Under the pieces are notes generated by a model. The model did no database searches. It saw only the letters and a program-made list of their open reading frames with translations, and had not been told where the DNA came from. 64,000 bases of DNA from Candidatus Atribacteria bacterium (GTDB taxonomy: Bacteria > Atribacterota > Phoenicimicrobiia > Phoenicimicrobiales > Stramentimicrobiaceae). The number at the start of each line of letters is the position of its first letter. Positions within the stretch are counted from its first letter, which is position 1. Positions 1-10,088 of this stretch are shown piece by piece. The translations under genes and the position numbers were made by a program. The stretch lies in the NCBI GenBank assembly GCA_018402425.1, contig JAGYIZ010000001.1, forward strand, positions 44,304-108,303, given 5' to 3'.

Positions 1-787
1 TGATATTCTTCCCAATTTCCCTAATAATCAAAAGATCAATATTATTTACAGGAAGGTAAGGTAAAATTTTTTTAGACTTTATCAATAATTGTTGATCAAT
101 ATTTTGAAAATTATCAGGGTTAGCTGCAGATATTTCTAAAATTCGATCATAAGAATTTTCTAGTATACCAATCCCTCCAATAATCGGCAGTTCCTCAATT
201 ATTTTGTTGGAAAAAAGCATAATATTCCTATGTAAACTTTCAATTCCCAAAGAATGAATTAAACTTGCACCTTTATGATGGCCTAAGCCAATTGCTATCA
301 TCTTATGCAGACCACTTTCAATAGAAGCCTTGAAACTGGTATGTACTTTAATTCGATTAACAACCAATATTCCATCTAATGACTTTACCAAATCATTTAT
401 ATATACCGGCAAACCACTATCTAAGTGTCCTATCACAAAAGAGCTATCACTTGCCCTAACAGGAGCACCTATGTTTTCCTCAGTAATTCCATAATGTCTT
501 AAAATTTCTAATTGTCCCTGTTTTGTAGCACCACCATGGGAACCCATTGAAGCAATAACAATTGGAGATCCACCACATTTTTTTATTTCGTTAGAAATAA
601 TAGATATAATTTCATTAATTCTGTCAATTCCTCTACTACCTGCAGTAATGCCAATTTTCATTCCCGGTTTTATTTTTTGACAGATATTTATTTTTTTAAT
701 CTCGCCTTGAATCTTTTCCTCAATATTATCTAATTCTTGAGTTTTAAAAGTTTGTCTAATTAATCTCATTTCAATATCAATACTCAT
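1..787 (-). CDS. LarA-like (DUF2088) nickel-pincer-type isomerase, C-terminus cut by window edge
   Basis: About 262 N-terminal residues are visible, and the reading frame stays open to base 1. The segments GITAGSRGI (about 46-54), ASMGSHGGAT (79-88), NRIKVHTSFK (144-153) and GLGHHKGA (167-174) match the N-terminal domain of the lactate racemase/LarA superfamily. In characterised members, histidines at such positions act with a Ni-pincer nucleotide to racemise or epimerise 2-hydroxyacids. The substrate here cannot be told; many LarA paralogues do not act on lactate. It lies 17 bp downstream of the DUF1667 gene on the same strand, so it is probably the last visible gene of the flavoprotein operon. 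The ATG at 787 starts the family homology. Family call firm, substrate unknown. Confidence 0.82.
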   Translation of the reverse strand, partial: MSIDIEMRLIRQTFKTQELDNIEEKIQGEIKKINICQKIKPGMKIGITAGSRGIDRINEIISIISNEIKKCGGSPIVIASMGSHGGATKQGQLEILRHYGITEENIGAPVRASDSSFVIGHLDSGLPVYINDLVKSLDGILVVNRIKVHTSFKASIESGLHKMIAIGLGHHKGASLIHSLGIESLHRNIMLFSNKIIEELPIIGGIGILENSYDRILEISAANPDNFQNIDQQLLIKSKKILPYLPVNNIDLLIIREIGKNI

Positions 788-804
788 ATTTACCCCATCA
801 ATGA

Positions 805-1173
805 CTATAGTACTTTTTTTCTTACCTTCCGGGTTGCCACAAGATCTGCATGTTGTCCTAATACATCTGAAATAATCACCTGTCCAATTTCCACTGGTGC
901 TTCGACAACAAGTTCATGTGTTTTTTGAGCAACTTGTTTTATATATTTTTTGGGGATTGGTTTGTTTGTTTTAACACTAACCAGCTGATAGTCTCCATTT
1001 CTGCATTTAACCGAACCGACAAAAGTTCTTAAGGGGTTTTTGATTTCATTCTTAATAAACTCTTCGCCTTTTTTACATTGAGCGCCTTCGATATGTTTTA
1101 TTTGCTGCTCATTATACTCTGCTGTAATGCGGCAGCTATTTGGGCAGACAATACAAATAAATTCTTTCTTCAT
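805..1173 (-). CDS. DUF1667 small cysteine protein of glycerol-3-phosphate dehydrogenase operon
   Basis: This 122-residue protein has two N-terminal cysteine pairs (FICIVCPNSC and later GAQCKKGE), then a small beta-rich tail ending in ATRKV. This is the DUF1667 pattern. In Thermotogae and Clostridia such proteins are encoded directly after a GlpA-like dehydrogenase and a GlpB-like flavoprotein, and are thought to bind iron or FeS and pass electrons; that role is inferred from context. The start codon coincides with the end of the upstream flavoprotein gene (shared base at 1173), which suggests translational coupling. Cytoplasmic, with no signal peptide. Confidence 0.85.
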   Translation of the reverse strand: MKKEFICIVCPNSCRITAEYNEQQIKHIEGAQCKKGEEFIKNEIKNPLRTFVGSVKCRNGDYQLVSVKTNKPIPKKYIKQVAQKTHELVVEAPVEIGQVIISDVLGQHADLVATRKVRKKVL

Positions 1174-2405
1174 TAGTTCAACTCCACCTTTAAATGTTTA
1201 ATATCAGAGAGTTCAGAAGAAGTTAATTTAATTCTAATCATTTCTGCAGGATTAACTCGGATAAAGGATTTCTCTTTAATAATACGATTATCATTTTTAA
1301 AAACTATTTGCTTTTTTTTACCAGGTTTTTTAACTCTAAACGAAAAAACAGTATCATCTAAATATTGAATACGTTGTGGTAACACATATCGTAGCCCTTC
1401 GCCTATCTCAATGGCTATGTCGTTTTTGGGTTTTAAAAAGCTAGAAAGATATTTCTCTACTCCGCAGGCAATATGTTCTGCTTCCAGAGAAACATTATCC
1501 ACGATATCGTGTACCTGCAGAACATTACCACAGGCAAATATGCCTTTTACTGTGCTTTGACCATATTCATCTACCAATGCACCGCCGGTTAAAGAATCCA
1601 GTTGTATTCCTGCCATCTTGCTTAGTTCATTTTCTGGAATAAGGCCTACAGATAAAAGCAAAGTATCACAAGGTACCTCTTGACAGGTTGATAAGATAAC
1701 TTTTCCATTATGGTCTACTTCAGCCATGGTAATAGCTTCTACCCTTTTATTTCCCTTTATATCAACCACTGTATGATTCAGATAAAGAGGGATATCAAAA
1801 TCAGAAAGACATTGATTAAAATTACGCGGCAACCCACTTCCATAGGGTAGCAATTCTAAAACCATTTTGATTGTAGCCCCTTCTAGCATTAATCGGCGTG
1901 CCATAATTAAACCAATATCTCCAGAGCCAAGTATCACCACTTCCTTGCCAATCATATAATTATGTATATTAATAAGATTCTGAGCTACACCTGCAGTATA
2001 AATCCCTGTGGGTCTAGTACCTGGAATCCCGATTGCTCCTCTGGTTCTTTCTCTACAACCCATTGCCAGGATAATTGATTTTGCTTTGTATTTTTTTAAT
2101 CCTGATTTGTTTACTACTGTTAACACTTTTTGACTTGTTATATCAATTACCATGCTATCGAGAAGATATGCTATTTCTTGTTTTTCCACCTGGTCCACAT
2201 ACTTCTGGGCGTATTCGGGTCCAGTATAAGAATGTTGAAACTTAATTAATCCAAAACCATCATGAATACATTGTTTTAAAATTCCACCAAGGGCAGATTC
2301 TCTCTCAATAATAAGAATATCTTCGATTCCTTTATCTCGACAAGCAACAGCAGCAGCCAATCCAGCCGCTCCCCCACCAATAATCACAACATCTTTATTA
2401 ATCAT
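1173..2405 (-). CDS. NAD(P)/FAD-dependent oxidoreductase (GlpB-like partner)
   Basis: 410 residues. The N-terminal FAD site is VVIIGGGAAGLAAAVACRDKG. A second Rossmann motif, VVILGSGDIGLIMARR, lies near residue 155 and binds NAD(P). The segment AMGCRERTRG sits between them, and a C-terminal ACGNVL/VHDIVDN stretch contacts FAD. The fold is that of class-II pyridine nucleotide-disulphide oxidoreductase-like proteins that accompany GlpA in anaerobes. It overlaps the upstream dehydrogenase gene by 4 bp and abuts the DUF1667 gene. The likely role is to shuttle electrons from glycerol-3-phosphate (or a related 2-hydroxy substrate) oxidation to NAD or an FeS carrier. No redox CxxC is apparent. Confidence 0.88.
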   Translation of the reverse strand: MINKDVVIIGGGAAGLAAAVACRDKGIEDILIIERESALGGILKQCIHDGFGLIKFQHSYTGPEYAQKYVDQVEKQEIAYLLDSMVIDITSQKVLTVVNKSGLKKYKAKSIILAMGCRERTRGAIGIPGTRPTGIYTAGVAQNLINIHNYMIGKEVVILGSGDIGLIMARRLMLEGATIKMVLELLPYGSGLPRNFNQCLSDFDIPLYLNHTVVDIKGNKRVEAITMAEVDHNGKVILSTCQEVPCDTLLLSVGLIPENELSKMAGIQLDSLTGGALVDEYGQSTVKGIFACGNVLQVHDIVDNVSLEAEHIACGVEKYLSSFLKPKNDIAIEIGEGLRYVLPQRIQYLDDTVFSFRVKKPGKKKQIVFKNDNRIIKEKSFIRVNPAEMIRIKLTSSELSDIKHLKVELN

Positions 2406-3895
2406 AAAGCTGGCTCTCCATTACTACGATTTCCAGTTAACATATAAGATTCTGATCCTCTTAAAAGAAAATCATCCCATTTATAGTTATATTTCTCTTT
2501 TAATAATTCCATAATCCTGGTCTGGCAATATCCGCCCTGACATCGCCCCATCATGGCTCGTGAACGATATTTAATAGAAATGAGACTCCTAGCCCCTAAC
2601 GGATTGTCTATCGCCTGTAATATTTCTCTTTTGGTTACCTGTTCACATCGGCAGATAACTTCTCCATAATCAGGATCCTGTTCGACAAGCTTTCTTTTTG
2701 TCTCCTCATCCTGTTCTTCAAAACGAAGAATCCCTTTTCGATAAGGATTAAAATCGGGATTAGTAGATAATTTTTCTTTTTTATCAATCATTGCAACTAC
2801 TTCTTTAGCAATAGGATAAGCAGCAGTTAATCCAGGTGATTCTATGCCAATTAAATTAATCATATTAGGTACTTCTTCACTTTCTTCTATTACATAATCT
2901 CTGTATCCTCCCTGTGATGGAGGCGTCTGTTTAGATCTAATTCCGGCATAATTCCTAATAAAGTACTTAGGAGAAATAGCTGGTAAAAACTTTTGAGCTT
3001 CTTTGCACAATTTAGAAAGAACTTCCATTGTTACGGCATAGTTGTTACGTTTATTAGTATCAATATATTCATTACTTGGACCTATTAAAACATTTCCATC
3101 AACTGTTGGGGTAAGATGAATTCCTAGACCACCTTCTTCAATGTGAGGAACAGGATAAATCAAATGGTTCATAAGAGATGAGGCATTTTTATCAAGAACA
3201 TAATACTCACCTCTACAGGGATAAATACGATAGCGATCAATACCTGCCATCCTGGCAATCTTATCACAGTACACTCCAGTACTATTAATAAGATAGTCAG
3301 TTATAAATTGCTTATTTTGGGTTTTAAGGACAAACTCACCGCTAGATTTTTTTTCAATATTTTCTACTTCAGTATTAAGGTAAAAGTGAACGCCATTTTT
3401 TAGAGCATTTTCTGCCAAGGCAATAGTATAAAGATAGGGAGAGGTAATAGCTGTTTCTGGAGATAAAAGAGCTGCAACACCTCGAACATTAGGCTCTAAT
3501 TTTCTAATTTCTTGTTCATCAATAATATCCAGGTTTTTTACACCATTGCGTTCACCCTGCTTTTTTAGTTTTTTTAATCCTGCAATTTCACTATTATTTT
3601 TGGCAACAACTAATTTACCCGTCTTCTTAAAAAGTACGTCTAATTCCTGAGCTATACTATGAAATAATTGATTACCCTCTTCACAGTACTTGGCCATCAG
3701 GGTTCCGGGTTGATTATTAAAGCCCGCATGAATTACCCCGCTATTACGACAACTAGATCCCCATCCTACATCGCTTTCTTTTTCCAATACAGCAATTCTT
3801 ACTTTAAATCGGGATAATTCACGGGCAATGGAACAACCTACAACACCTGCACCAACAATAATTGCATCGAACTGATTTTCTGTGTTTTTATTCAT
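2402..3895 (-). CDS. FAD-dependent glycerol-3-phosphate dehydrogenase-type oxidoreductase (GlpA-like)
   Basis: 497 residues. The N-terminal dinucleotide fold (AIIVGAGVVGCSIARELSR) and the GWGSSCRNSGVIHAGF segment are typical of the DAO/GlpA family. Near residues 415-470 lies a BFD-like [2Fe-2S] domain with ICRCEQVT followed by GRCQGGYCQ. This matches the TM1432-type anaerobic glycerol-3-phosphate dehydrogenase found with the two genes that follow (4-bp overlap with the next). A preference for glycerol-3-phosphate is inferred from this arrangement; L-2-hydroxyglutarate-oxidase-like activity is an alternative. The neighbouring LarA-like gene suggests that a 2-hydroxyacid substrate is also possible. 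The ATG at 3895 follows a GGAAAC-type ribosome site. Confidence 0.83.
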   Translation of the reverse strand: MNKNTENQFDAIIVGAGVVGCSIARELSRFKVRIAVLEKESDVGWGSSCRNSGVIHAGFNNQPGTLMAKYCEEGNQLFHSIAQELDVLFKKTGKLVVAKNNSEIAGLKKLKKQGERNGVKNLDIIDEQEIRKLEPNVRGVAALLSPETAITSPYLYTIALAENALKNGVHFYLNTEVENIEKKSSGEFVLKTQNKQFITDYLINSTGVYCDKIARMAGIDRYRIYPCRGEYYVLDKNASSLMNHLIYPVPHIEEGGLGIHLTPTVDGNVLIGPSNEYIDTNKRNNYAVTMEVLSKLCKEAQKFLPAISPKYFIRNYAGIRSKQTPPSQGGYRDYVIEESEEVPNMINLIGIESPGLTAAYPIAKEVVAMIDKKEKLSTNPDFNPYRKGILRFEEQDEETKRKLVEQDPDYGEVICRCEQVTKREILQAIDNPLGARSLISIKYRSRAMMGRCQGGYCQTRIMELLKEKYNYKWDDFLLRGSESYMLTGNRSNGEPAL

Positions 3896-4037
3896 TACTG
3901 TTTCCTTGCTATATCAAAATTACTTTATCTGTACTGCTTTATTAATAAAATTTAAAGAATGCTTTAATTATTTATATATTTATAATTTTCAGAATCGTTA
4001 TTAATTAATTTAACCTATTGTTCCTGATCTATTTCAT

Positions 4038-4680
4038 TTATGGTTGATTCTTTGCTCTCTCTAAATGTCTAATCAAATTACTTAACACTAATTTTTCATT
4101 TTTCTTTGAATTGCATGAATAATTGCTATGTGTTCTTCAATTGATTGAGAAAAGAATGATTGTCAATAAGAAAAAACCGCGCAGCCAATGAACTTTTTCC
4201 TGTATAGAGGCTAATAACTTAATTAACATTTGGTTGTTACAATGTTGGACCAATAAATCATGAAATTCTTTGTCTAAAGATAAATATTCTAAACGAACAG
4301 ATTTTTCAGATGATTCTAATTTAAATCGTTCAAATTTTGTGGCTATCTGGTTTGGTGTCTGATGACTGCCTCAAAGATTTCTGAATAGCAAGGGATTCAA
4401 GTGTTCCCTGATTTCAAAAATATCTTCTTCTTTTCCGAAAAGAGAAATTACTTTAGCGCCTTTTCTGGGTAAAATTTTAATAAAACCATCTCTTTCCAGC
4501 TGGGTCAGAAATCACTTCTCTAATTGGGGCACGACTAATTTCCATAGCATCTGCTAATTCCTCATTCTCTTAACCAGCTTCACTGGCTTTATATTGCCTT
4601 GAATAATTTGTTTTTATATTTTCATAAGCAATTTCTTTAATTGAAGATGGGCATTCTAAGTCTTAAAAATGTTCTTTCAT
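4038..4680 (-). pseudogene. Decayed GntR-family (FadR/FCD) transcriptional regulator
   Basis: Fragments in different frames rebuild one regulator. The winged-helix piece ELADAMEISRAPIREVI is followed after a shift by DGFIKILPRKGAKVISLF. The FCD effector domain pieces are EFHDLLVQHCNNQMLIKLL and LVLSNLIRHLERAKNQ. There are stops at codons 6 and about 36, plus at least three frame changes, so no functional protein is expected. It lies upstream of the flavoprotein operon in the same direction and downstream of the decayed liv genes. GntR/FCD proteins often sense organic acids or sugar acids, so it may once have controlled either neighbour. Confidence 0.75.
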
Positions 4681-4920
4681 TTTTATCTGTCCTTATTCGT
4701 AATTATGAAATAAGTTAAATTTATTCTATATCGTATACTGTAGATTGTCAACAATCTACAAGAACATTTTCAATATAATGTTAAAAATTAAGTTTTTAAA
4801 TGATCTGAAAACTAAAAAGATATGATGCTTAAGTTTATAATTTTTCAAAAATCTAACATATGCAGATTAGAACCTTTTGAGGGATTATGTAATTATAAAA
4901 CTAATTTTTCATAATATTTC

Positions 4921-5623
4921 TTACATTCCAGGTAGCCTTTTTACCTCATCGGGTTTAGTAATTCCTGGAAATTACCTGATTGGACAATCTTACCGGTTTG
5001 AATAACATATCCTCATTAGCGATCTCCAGTGCTTCCTGCGCTCTGCTCCACCAGTAATACTGTAGTCCCTCGTTGGTTAATTCTAACAATCGTCTCCATA
5101 ACAGTTTCAACCAATGAAGGCATTAAGCTAATGATAGTTCATCCAACATCAAGCTCAGGATTAGACATTAAACCTCTGGCAATGGCCAGCATTTGCTGTT
5201 CTCCTCCACTCAGGGTTTCCGCTATTTGCTTTTTCTTTCTTCTAGAATAGGGAAGAGTTCCAGAATTTTGCTCTTTTTCTTCTCTCAACCTCATCACGAT
5301 CATTTTCAATATAAGCTCTAACTCTAAATTCTCCACACTGTTAATTTAGCAAATAATCTCGGCCTTCCAGTATATAGCTGATTCCTTTCCGGATAGTCAT
5401 ATTGGCTGGCAAATGAGAAATATCCTTGTCTTTAAATTTAATCGTTCCTGATTTTGGATGAATCAGGTAGCAATCGTTTTCATGATGGTGCTCTTACCAG
5501 CACCGTTTGCTCCTACAATGAAACAGCTCTTTTCTTTTTTACTTCAAATGAGATACCAAAAATAACAAGGACATTATCATAAGCACAATGAATATTATCA
5601 ACTCTCAGTATAGTTTTAGACAT
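4921..5623 (-). pseudogene. livF: Decayed branched-chain amino acid ABC transporter ATP-binding protein (LivF-like)
   Basis: The start MSKTILRVDNIHCAYDNV is clean. The Walker A region then needs a frame change (GANGAGKSTIMKTIA is recoverable), followed by an ABC-signature region (TLSGGEQQMLAIARGL, residues encoded near 5155-5215) in yet another frame. The tail VIQTGKIVQSGNFQELL fits the LivF C-terminus. At least four indels are present. As the last gene of the livKHMGF order it would have supplied one of two ATPases of a high-affinity branched-chain amino acid or amide importer. It cannot give a full-length ATPase as written. Confidence 0.78.
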
Positions 5624-5639
5624 GTTTTTCTCCCTCTTG

Positions 5640-6365
5640 CTAACGTACTGAAACTTCTTGCTGTATTTTTTACCCAAATAGCTTCAATTACGCGTTCATT
5701 TTGAATAACGGCCTTAGGAATTGATCTTCAGCTATTTTTATTCCTCCTGAACTACAACAACCTTATCAGCAATTGGCATAATTGCTTCCATAATATGTTC
5801 AACAACTAAAAAGTAATACCTTTACTCCTTAAATTCTTAATTAAATTAACTTGATTCATTGACTTCGGTAGAAGTGAGGCCAGCCATACATTCATCCAGC
5901 ATTAACAATTTTGGACCGTTGCCAATGCTCGAGCCAACTCAACCCGCTTTTTCAGCCCAGCCGCAGATCACCAGCTCGTACATCTTTCATTTTTGATAAA
6001 TAACAAAGATCTATACATTGTTCAGCAATTTCACTGGCCTGCTAAAACCATTTTCTCTTAGATAAGCTCAATCAATACATTATCAAACACAGACATCTCT
6101 TTGGGAATTGAACAATCTGAAAATGTACGAACCGCACCGAGCGAGCTACTTTGAGGGGATAACATAGTTATGTCAGAACCATCAAAAACAATCTTACCAT
6201 TACTGAGTTTCGCCATCATGCGGTTATACAATTAAAAATTATTGGTCTTACCTGCGCCATTAAGACCAATCAACCCCTGTAATACCTTCTTCTACATCAA
6301 GGAAACTTTATTGTTTGCTACAGGAACAAATTTTTAGTTATTTCGTGAACTTCTAATAATGACAA
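5640..6365 (-). pseudogene. livG: Decayed branched-chain amino acid ABC transporter ATP-binding protein (LivG-like)
   Basis: Conceptual translation across several frames gives LLEVHEITK, a Walker A-like GLIGLNGAGKT, IVFDGSDITMLSPQ, KKRVELARALAT, LLMLDECMAGL and VVEHIMEAIMPIADKVVVV. These appear in the order of a LivG ATPase. Indels occur about every 60-120 bp and internal stops are frequent. A TTG near 6365 is the likely ancestral start; a TAG at 5640-5642 is a plausible end, 17 bp before livF. No single frame longer than about 60 codons survives. Confidence 0.7.
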
Positions 6366-6393
6366 TTTGATTTTACCCCCACAATTATTAATA

Positions 6394-7389
6394 TCAGATT
6401 CGGATGAAAATTATTTTCTGGTTTTTATAATTGATATATTCATTAACTAATCCCATATTCCACTTAGGCTGCCTCACCATAATTAGAATAATAAGTAAGC
6501 CAAACAACATTAAATCAATGCCACTTCCCAGACCACCCCACAGAACACGCGTATATTCCACCTCTGGGGTATTAAAATCATTACACCCAATGGACCATAA
6601 AAATACAGAAAGCACCTCAATATTGTTACCAATACAAAAACCATCGATACCTGTAGTGACATGACATTGAAGGGGTCTACCCGTAAGTTATACTGGACAA
6701 AAAAGCACCACAAAAAGCTGCCAGAAATGCAGAAAGTGCCATAGCAGAAAGTTTCACTAATGTACTATTGATGCCAGTTGCCTCAGCGGTTTCACCGGTG
6801 CTTCCCCTTACCGCCTTGGTAATAACCATCGGTTTTTTTCAATATAACGAACGGTACTAAAAATGACAACAAATAATATTAAGCACCATAATAATAAGGT
6901 ATTTTGGTTCTATACCACGCCAAAATTTTCAATGATATCAACCAAAGATAATCAAGCCCAATACACACCCACGTTACCCAATACCAAACCATAAATAGAC
7001 GATTAAATATTTCAACAATAGCGAAGGTAGCAATAGCAAAGTAATGGCCTTTTAATTTAAAGCGAGGATGGCTGATTAGTACAGCAACTACCGCATAGCA
7101 ATAGGGCTCCAATAATTCCCGGCCATGGTGTTAATTAAATTGACAACTGCCATTCCGGCACCATAGCGCCAATCCCAAAAAACTGAGTGCCCGAAAGAGA
7201 CCTGCCCACCATATCCTCAATAATATTCCATGCTTGGTATGCTGGCATACAATAAATCAGAATAAGAACATGTTGGGTAAGAACTGTTTTGCAGAAACTA
7301 GGGGAATAAACGGCAGTATGATTAAAAATATAATCAATATATACCAAGATAAATCCTGTTTTATTCTTATTTTTCTCACTAATCACCAT
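6394..7389 (-). pseudogene. livM: Decayed branched-chain amino acid ABC permease (LivM-like)
   Basis: Hydrophobic fragments in three frames match a LivM permease: the start region (MVISEKNKNKTG, then QAWNIIEDMVG), a SGTQFFGIGAMV loop, HPRFKLKGHYFAIATFAIVEIFNRL typical of the conserved permease loop, and SMVFVLVTILRC near the end. Multiple frame changes rule out an intact membrane protein. It lies between livH and livG in normal operon order. Confidence 0.72.
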
Positions 7390-8239
7390 CAAAAATCCTT
7401 TTGGTTTAAACATGATTACTACTAGATATGGCCGAACAACAACATATTTAAATACAGGTGCGATATAAAAACCGCCAAAGGCTTCCACCAAACCAATAGT
7501 CAATGCCGCTAGCAATGCACCCGACATACTACCAAATCCACCCATAGCAACACATACGAAGGCAGTCAAACCGAACAATCCACCCACTTCCGGATGAACT
7601 GCCAAAATGTAAGATGGCAATAAACCGCCTGCTATGCCTACATGTTCCACCTATACCAAAAACCAGAGCAAAAATTCTTTCAGTTTTAATTCCCATCAGC
7701 TCAGCTGCCTCTTTATCCATGGCAGTTGCCTGGATTGCCCAACCAAGTCTTGTACGTTTGATAATATAATAGATGATAAAAACAACCACCAGGGCAAACA
7801 TACTTGTTATCAGTTGGGGCATCGGTAAAACAACATCACCCAGGATTATGCTTTTGCCTTCTAAAATAGTATCATTCAAAAGACGAAAATTGGGAGAGAA
7901 TCTATTCAGTGCAAAGTTCTTTAAAACCATTGACAAGCCAAAAGTTGCCAGCAAAGCAGAGAGAGGAGGTCCACTAAGACAATGATGAATAATTAACTTA
8001 TAGGTCAAATAACCAAGAATAAAGCAGAATACTCCTGATGCAACCCAGGAAATTATCGGATCAACATTTACAAGAAAACCTAGCCAATAACTAACATACA
8101 TGCCGGCCATCAAAAACTCACCATGGGCAAAATTCAAGACATCCATCACACCCCAGATTAAGCTCAATCCCGAGGCTACCAGGGCATAAACCATACCAGT
8201 CAATAACCCATCAATAGCTACCTGAAAAAATATAGACAT
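7390..8239 (-). pseudogene. livH: Frameshifted branched-chain amino acid ABC permease (LivH-like)
   Basis: The first about 195 codons are intact and give a typical LivH: MSIFFQVAIDGLLTGMVYAL, then GLSLIWGVMDVLNFAHGEFLM and ALLATFGLSMVLKNFAL, with five or six membrane spans. Near 7650 the frame breaks. The remainder (GGLLPSYILAVHPEVGGLFG, then VCVAMGGFGSMSGALLAALTIGLVEAF) continues in another frame to about 7395. One frameshift is enough to explain the break, which makes it the least decayed of the four damaged transporter genes. It lies 128 bp after the binding-protein gene. Confidence 0.82.
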
Positions 8240-8367
8240 TTAGATATCTCCTTTTATTTAGCAGTACAATCCACGGTGGTAAGAATAAACATCTATTAAT
8301 TTATTCTTACCACCGCAATTTTTGGTCTATTTTTGTATGTTTATCTTATCACTATTGCCTGGTTTAA

Positions 8368-9636
8368 TTAACGTTCATCCCAGGGAATCATAGGGAATAC
8401 AATATCATGTGTTGCTAAATCAGCTGGGAATACGCGTTTGTATTCTCCTCCCTGTAACTGAGTCATCATGCTCATTGCTTTTGAATTCTGACCGCCTTCT
8501 ACAAAAGCTACTTTTCCACCCATTGATAAAGGAGATTCCCATTCGTGTGCATATAAAGTCTCGCTGACTTTATCATAATCCAGAGTGCCAGCTTCTTCAA
8601 TAGCCTGGGCTAAAATAAAGGTTGCTACAGCTTCTTGAATAGAATCACTATCAAAAGGTACACTTGGGTCAATTAATGTCTTGTAAATATCTTCAACAGC
8701 AGCAACTGCAGGCATCAACTCGGCAAATTCAGGTGAATAACCAGTACCACCCATAAAGTAATTGGCATCATCACCAAGCTGTTCAGTAATAACCGGGTCC
8801 TGATAACCGGTACAATAATTCATACAGATTTTTGGCAGCCAATTCATCTGTTTCATCGTTTTAACCCATAGAGTGTAATCTCCACCTAAACATGCACCAA
8901 AAACGGCATCAGGATTCTTGGCCTTTAAAGTTTGCACTTCACTATTCATGTTTGTCGCACCAGGGCTAAATGGAACATCAGCAATCACCTCAAACCCAGC
9001 CTCTTCTGCAGCTAATTTACCTTCATCAGCAGCATGCTTACCAAATTCAGTATTCTCATATATAATCCCGATGGTATGTAAATCAGCATCTTGAGTTTCA
9101 TTCATCCATTCCATGACATCACAAAATTCAATAGACTCTGTCTTATCAGTTGGAGCCATGCGGAAGAAATATTTCAGTCCACGTTCAGTCAAAGCAGCTG
9201 AACTGGAACAACCACACATGAAAATTTTCCCCTGTCTCTCCGCTACAAAACTTGCCGGGTTCGTACAAGCACTATTATAACTTCCTACAATGGCATATAC
9301 ATTTTCTTGATTGAATAATCTTTCTGCTTCAGTTTTAGCAATATCAGGTTTGGCTTGATGATCGGCATGTACTAAAACAATTTTATATCCATCAAGAATG
9401 CCTTCCTGTTCTGCTAAAGGCACATCGCATTCGGGATGTGAATTATTAATGACTTCAACAGCAGTTTCAACAGCAGTCTTGCAACGACTCCCTGCCAAAG
9501 CACATGAACCGGTTAATGGGAAAAGAGTACCAATCTTAATTATTTTTTCTTGTGCAAAAGCAACACTACTTATCAAACTAAACATCAAAATAATTGTCAG
9601 GAAAACAAGCAAGCTTTTTTTTGTAAAATTATTCAT
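8368..9636 (-). CDS. Branched-chain amino acid/amide ABC transporter substrate-binding protein (LivK-like)
   Basis: 422 residues and intact. The signal peptide is Lys-rich and then hydrophobic, ending at about residue 28 (SSVAFA-Q). The mature protein opens with IIKIGTLFPLTGSCALAG, the typical Peripla_BP_6 start, followed by VGSYNSACTNPASFVAE and FFRMAPTDKTES. It binds a branched-chain amino acid, amide or similar ligand outside the membrane. The cognate permeases and ATPases downstream are broken, so it is either orphaned or serves another transporter. The ATG at 9636 has an AAGGAGG-type site just upstream. The ligand cannot be read from the sequence; extra cysteines (CALAGSRC, CGCSSS) are unusual for this family. 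Confidence 0.88.
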   Translation of the reverse strand: MNNFTKKSLLVFLTIILMFSLISSVAFAQEKIIKIGTLFPLTGSCALAGSRCKTAVETAVEVINNSHPECDVPLAEQEGILDGYKIVLVHADHQAKPDIAKTEAERLFNQENVYAIVGSYNSACTNPASFVAERQGKIFMCGCSSSAALTERGLKYFFRMAPTDKTESIEFCDVMEWMNETQDADLHTIGIIYENTEFGKHAADEGKLAAEEAGFEVIADVPFSPGATNMNSEVQTLKAKNPDAVFGACLGGDYTLWVKTMKQMNWLPKICMNYCTGYQDPVITEQLGDDANYFMGGTGYSPEFAELMPAVAAVEDIYKTLIDPSVPFDSDSIQEAVATFILAQAIEEAGTLDYDKVSETLYAHEWESPLSMGGKVAFVEGGQNSKAMSMMTQLQGGEYKRVFPADLATHDIVFPMIPWDER

Positions 9637-10088
9637 TTTATTCCTCCTTGAATCTTTTTAAATAGCTATTTAAACAATTAAGAATATTACTAATGTTCTA
9701 TAGTTTTTTTATCACTCCTCCTCTCTAATTCTGATTTAATATTAAGAAGAGCTGTACATGTAATGGAATGTTATCACTATCAAATCTTTAATTAGCTCTG
9801 TTAAAATTCATAATTTTTGCAAAAAAAAATAAGAAGCAATTAACTTAAAACAGAAAAATTCACTAACAGAAGATAATTATAATCAAAAAATTGAGAAAAT
9901 GTAGCTCTTTTCGTTGAGGTTAAGGTGAAAAATGAATTTTTTTGTTAAAAATCATGTTAAATAATCCAATCAAATTTATATTTAATTATCCAATTACCTT
10001 ATATGTAAATATTATACCTAAAATAATTTTCTTTTTCAAAATTAATTTATGAATATTTTAGCTAAAATTATTTTTTCACTTTGACTGA
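9637..10088. other. AT-rich intergenic region
   Basis: The region separates the 3' end of the 2-oxoacid oxidoreductase operon from the binding-protein gene. It must hold the promoter of the latter. No convincing gene, RNA or repeat was seen. Confidence 0.5.

Noticed and set aside
9398..9661. Plus-strand frame opposite the binding-protein gene
   Set aside because: It is a shadow of a well-supported minus-strand gene, with no ribosome site or domain.
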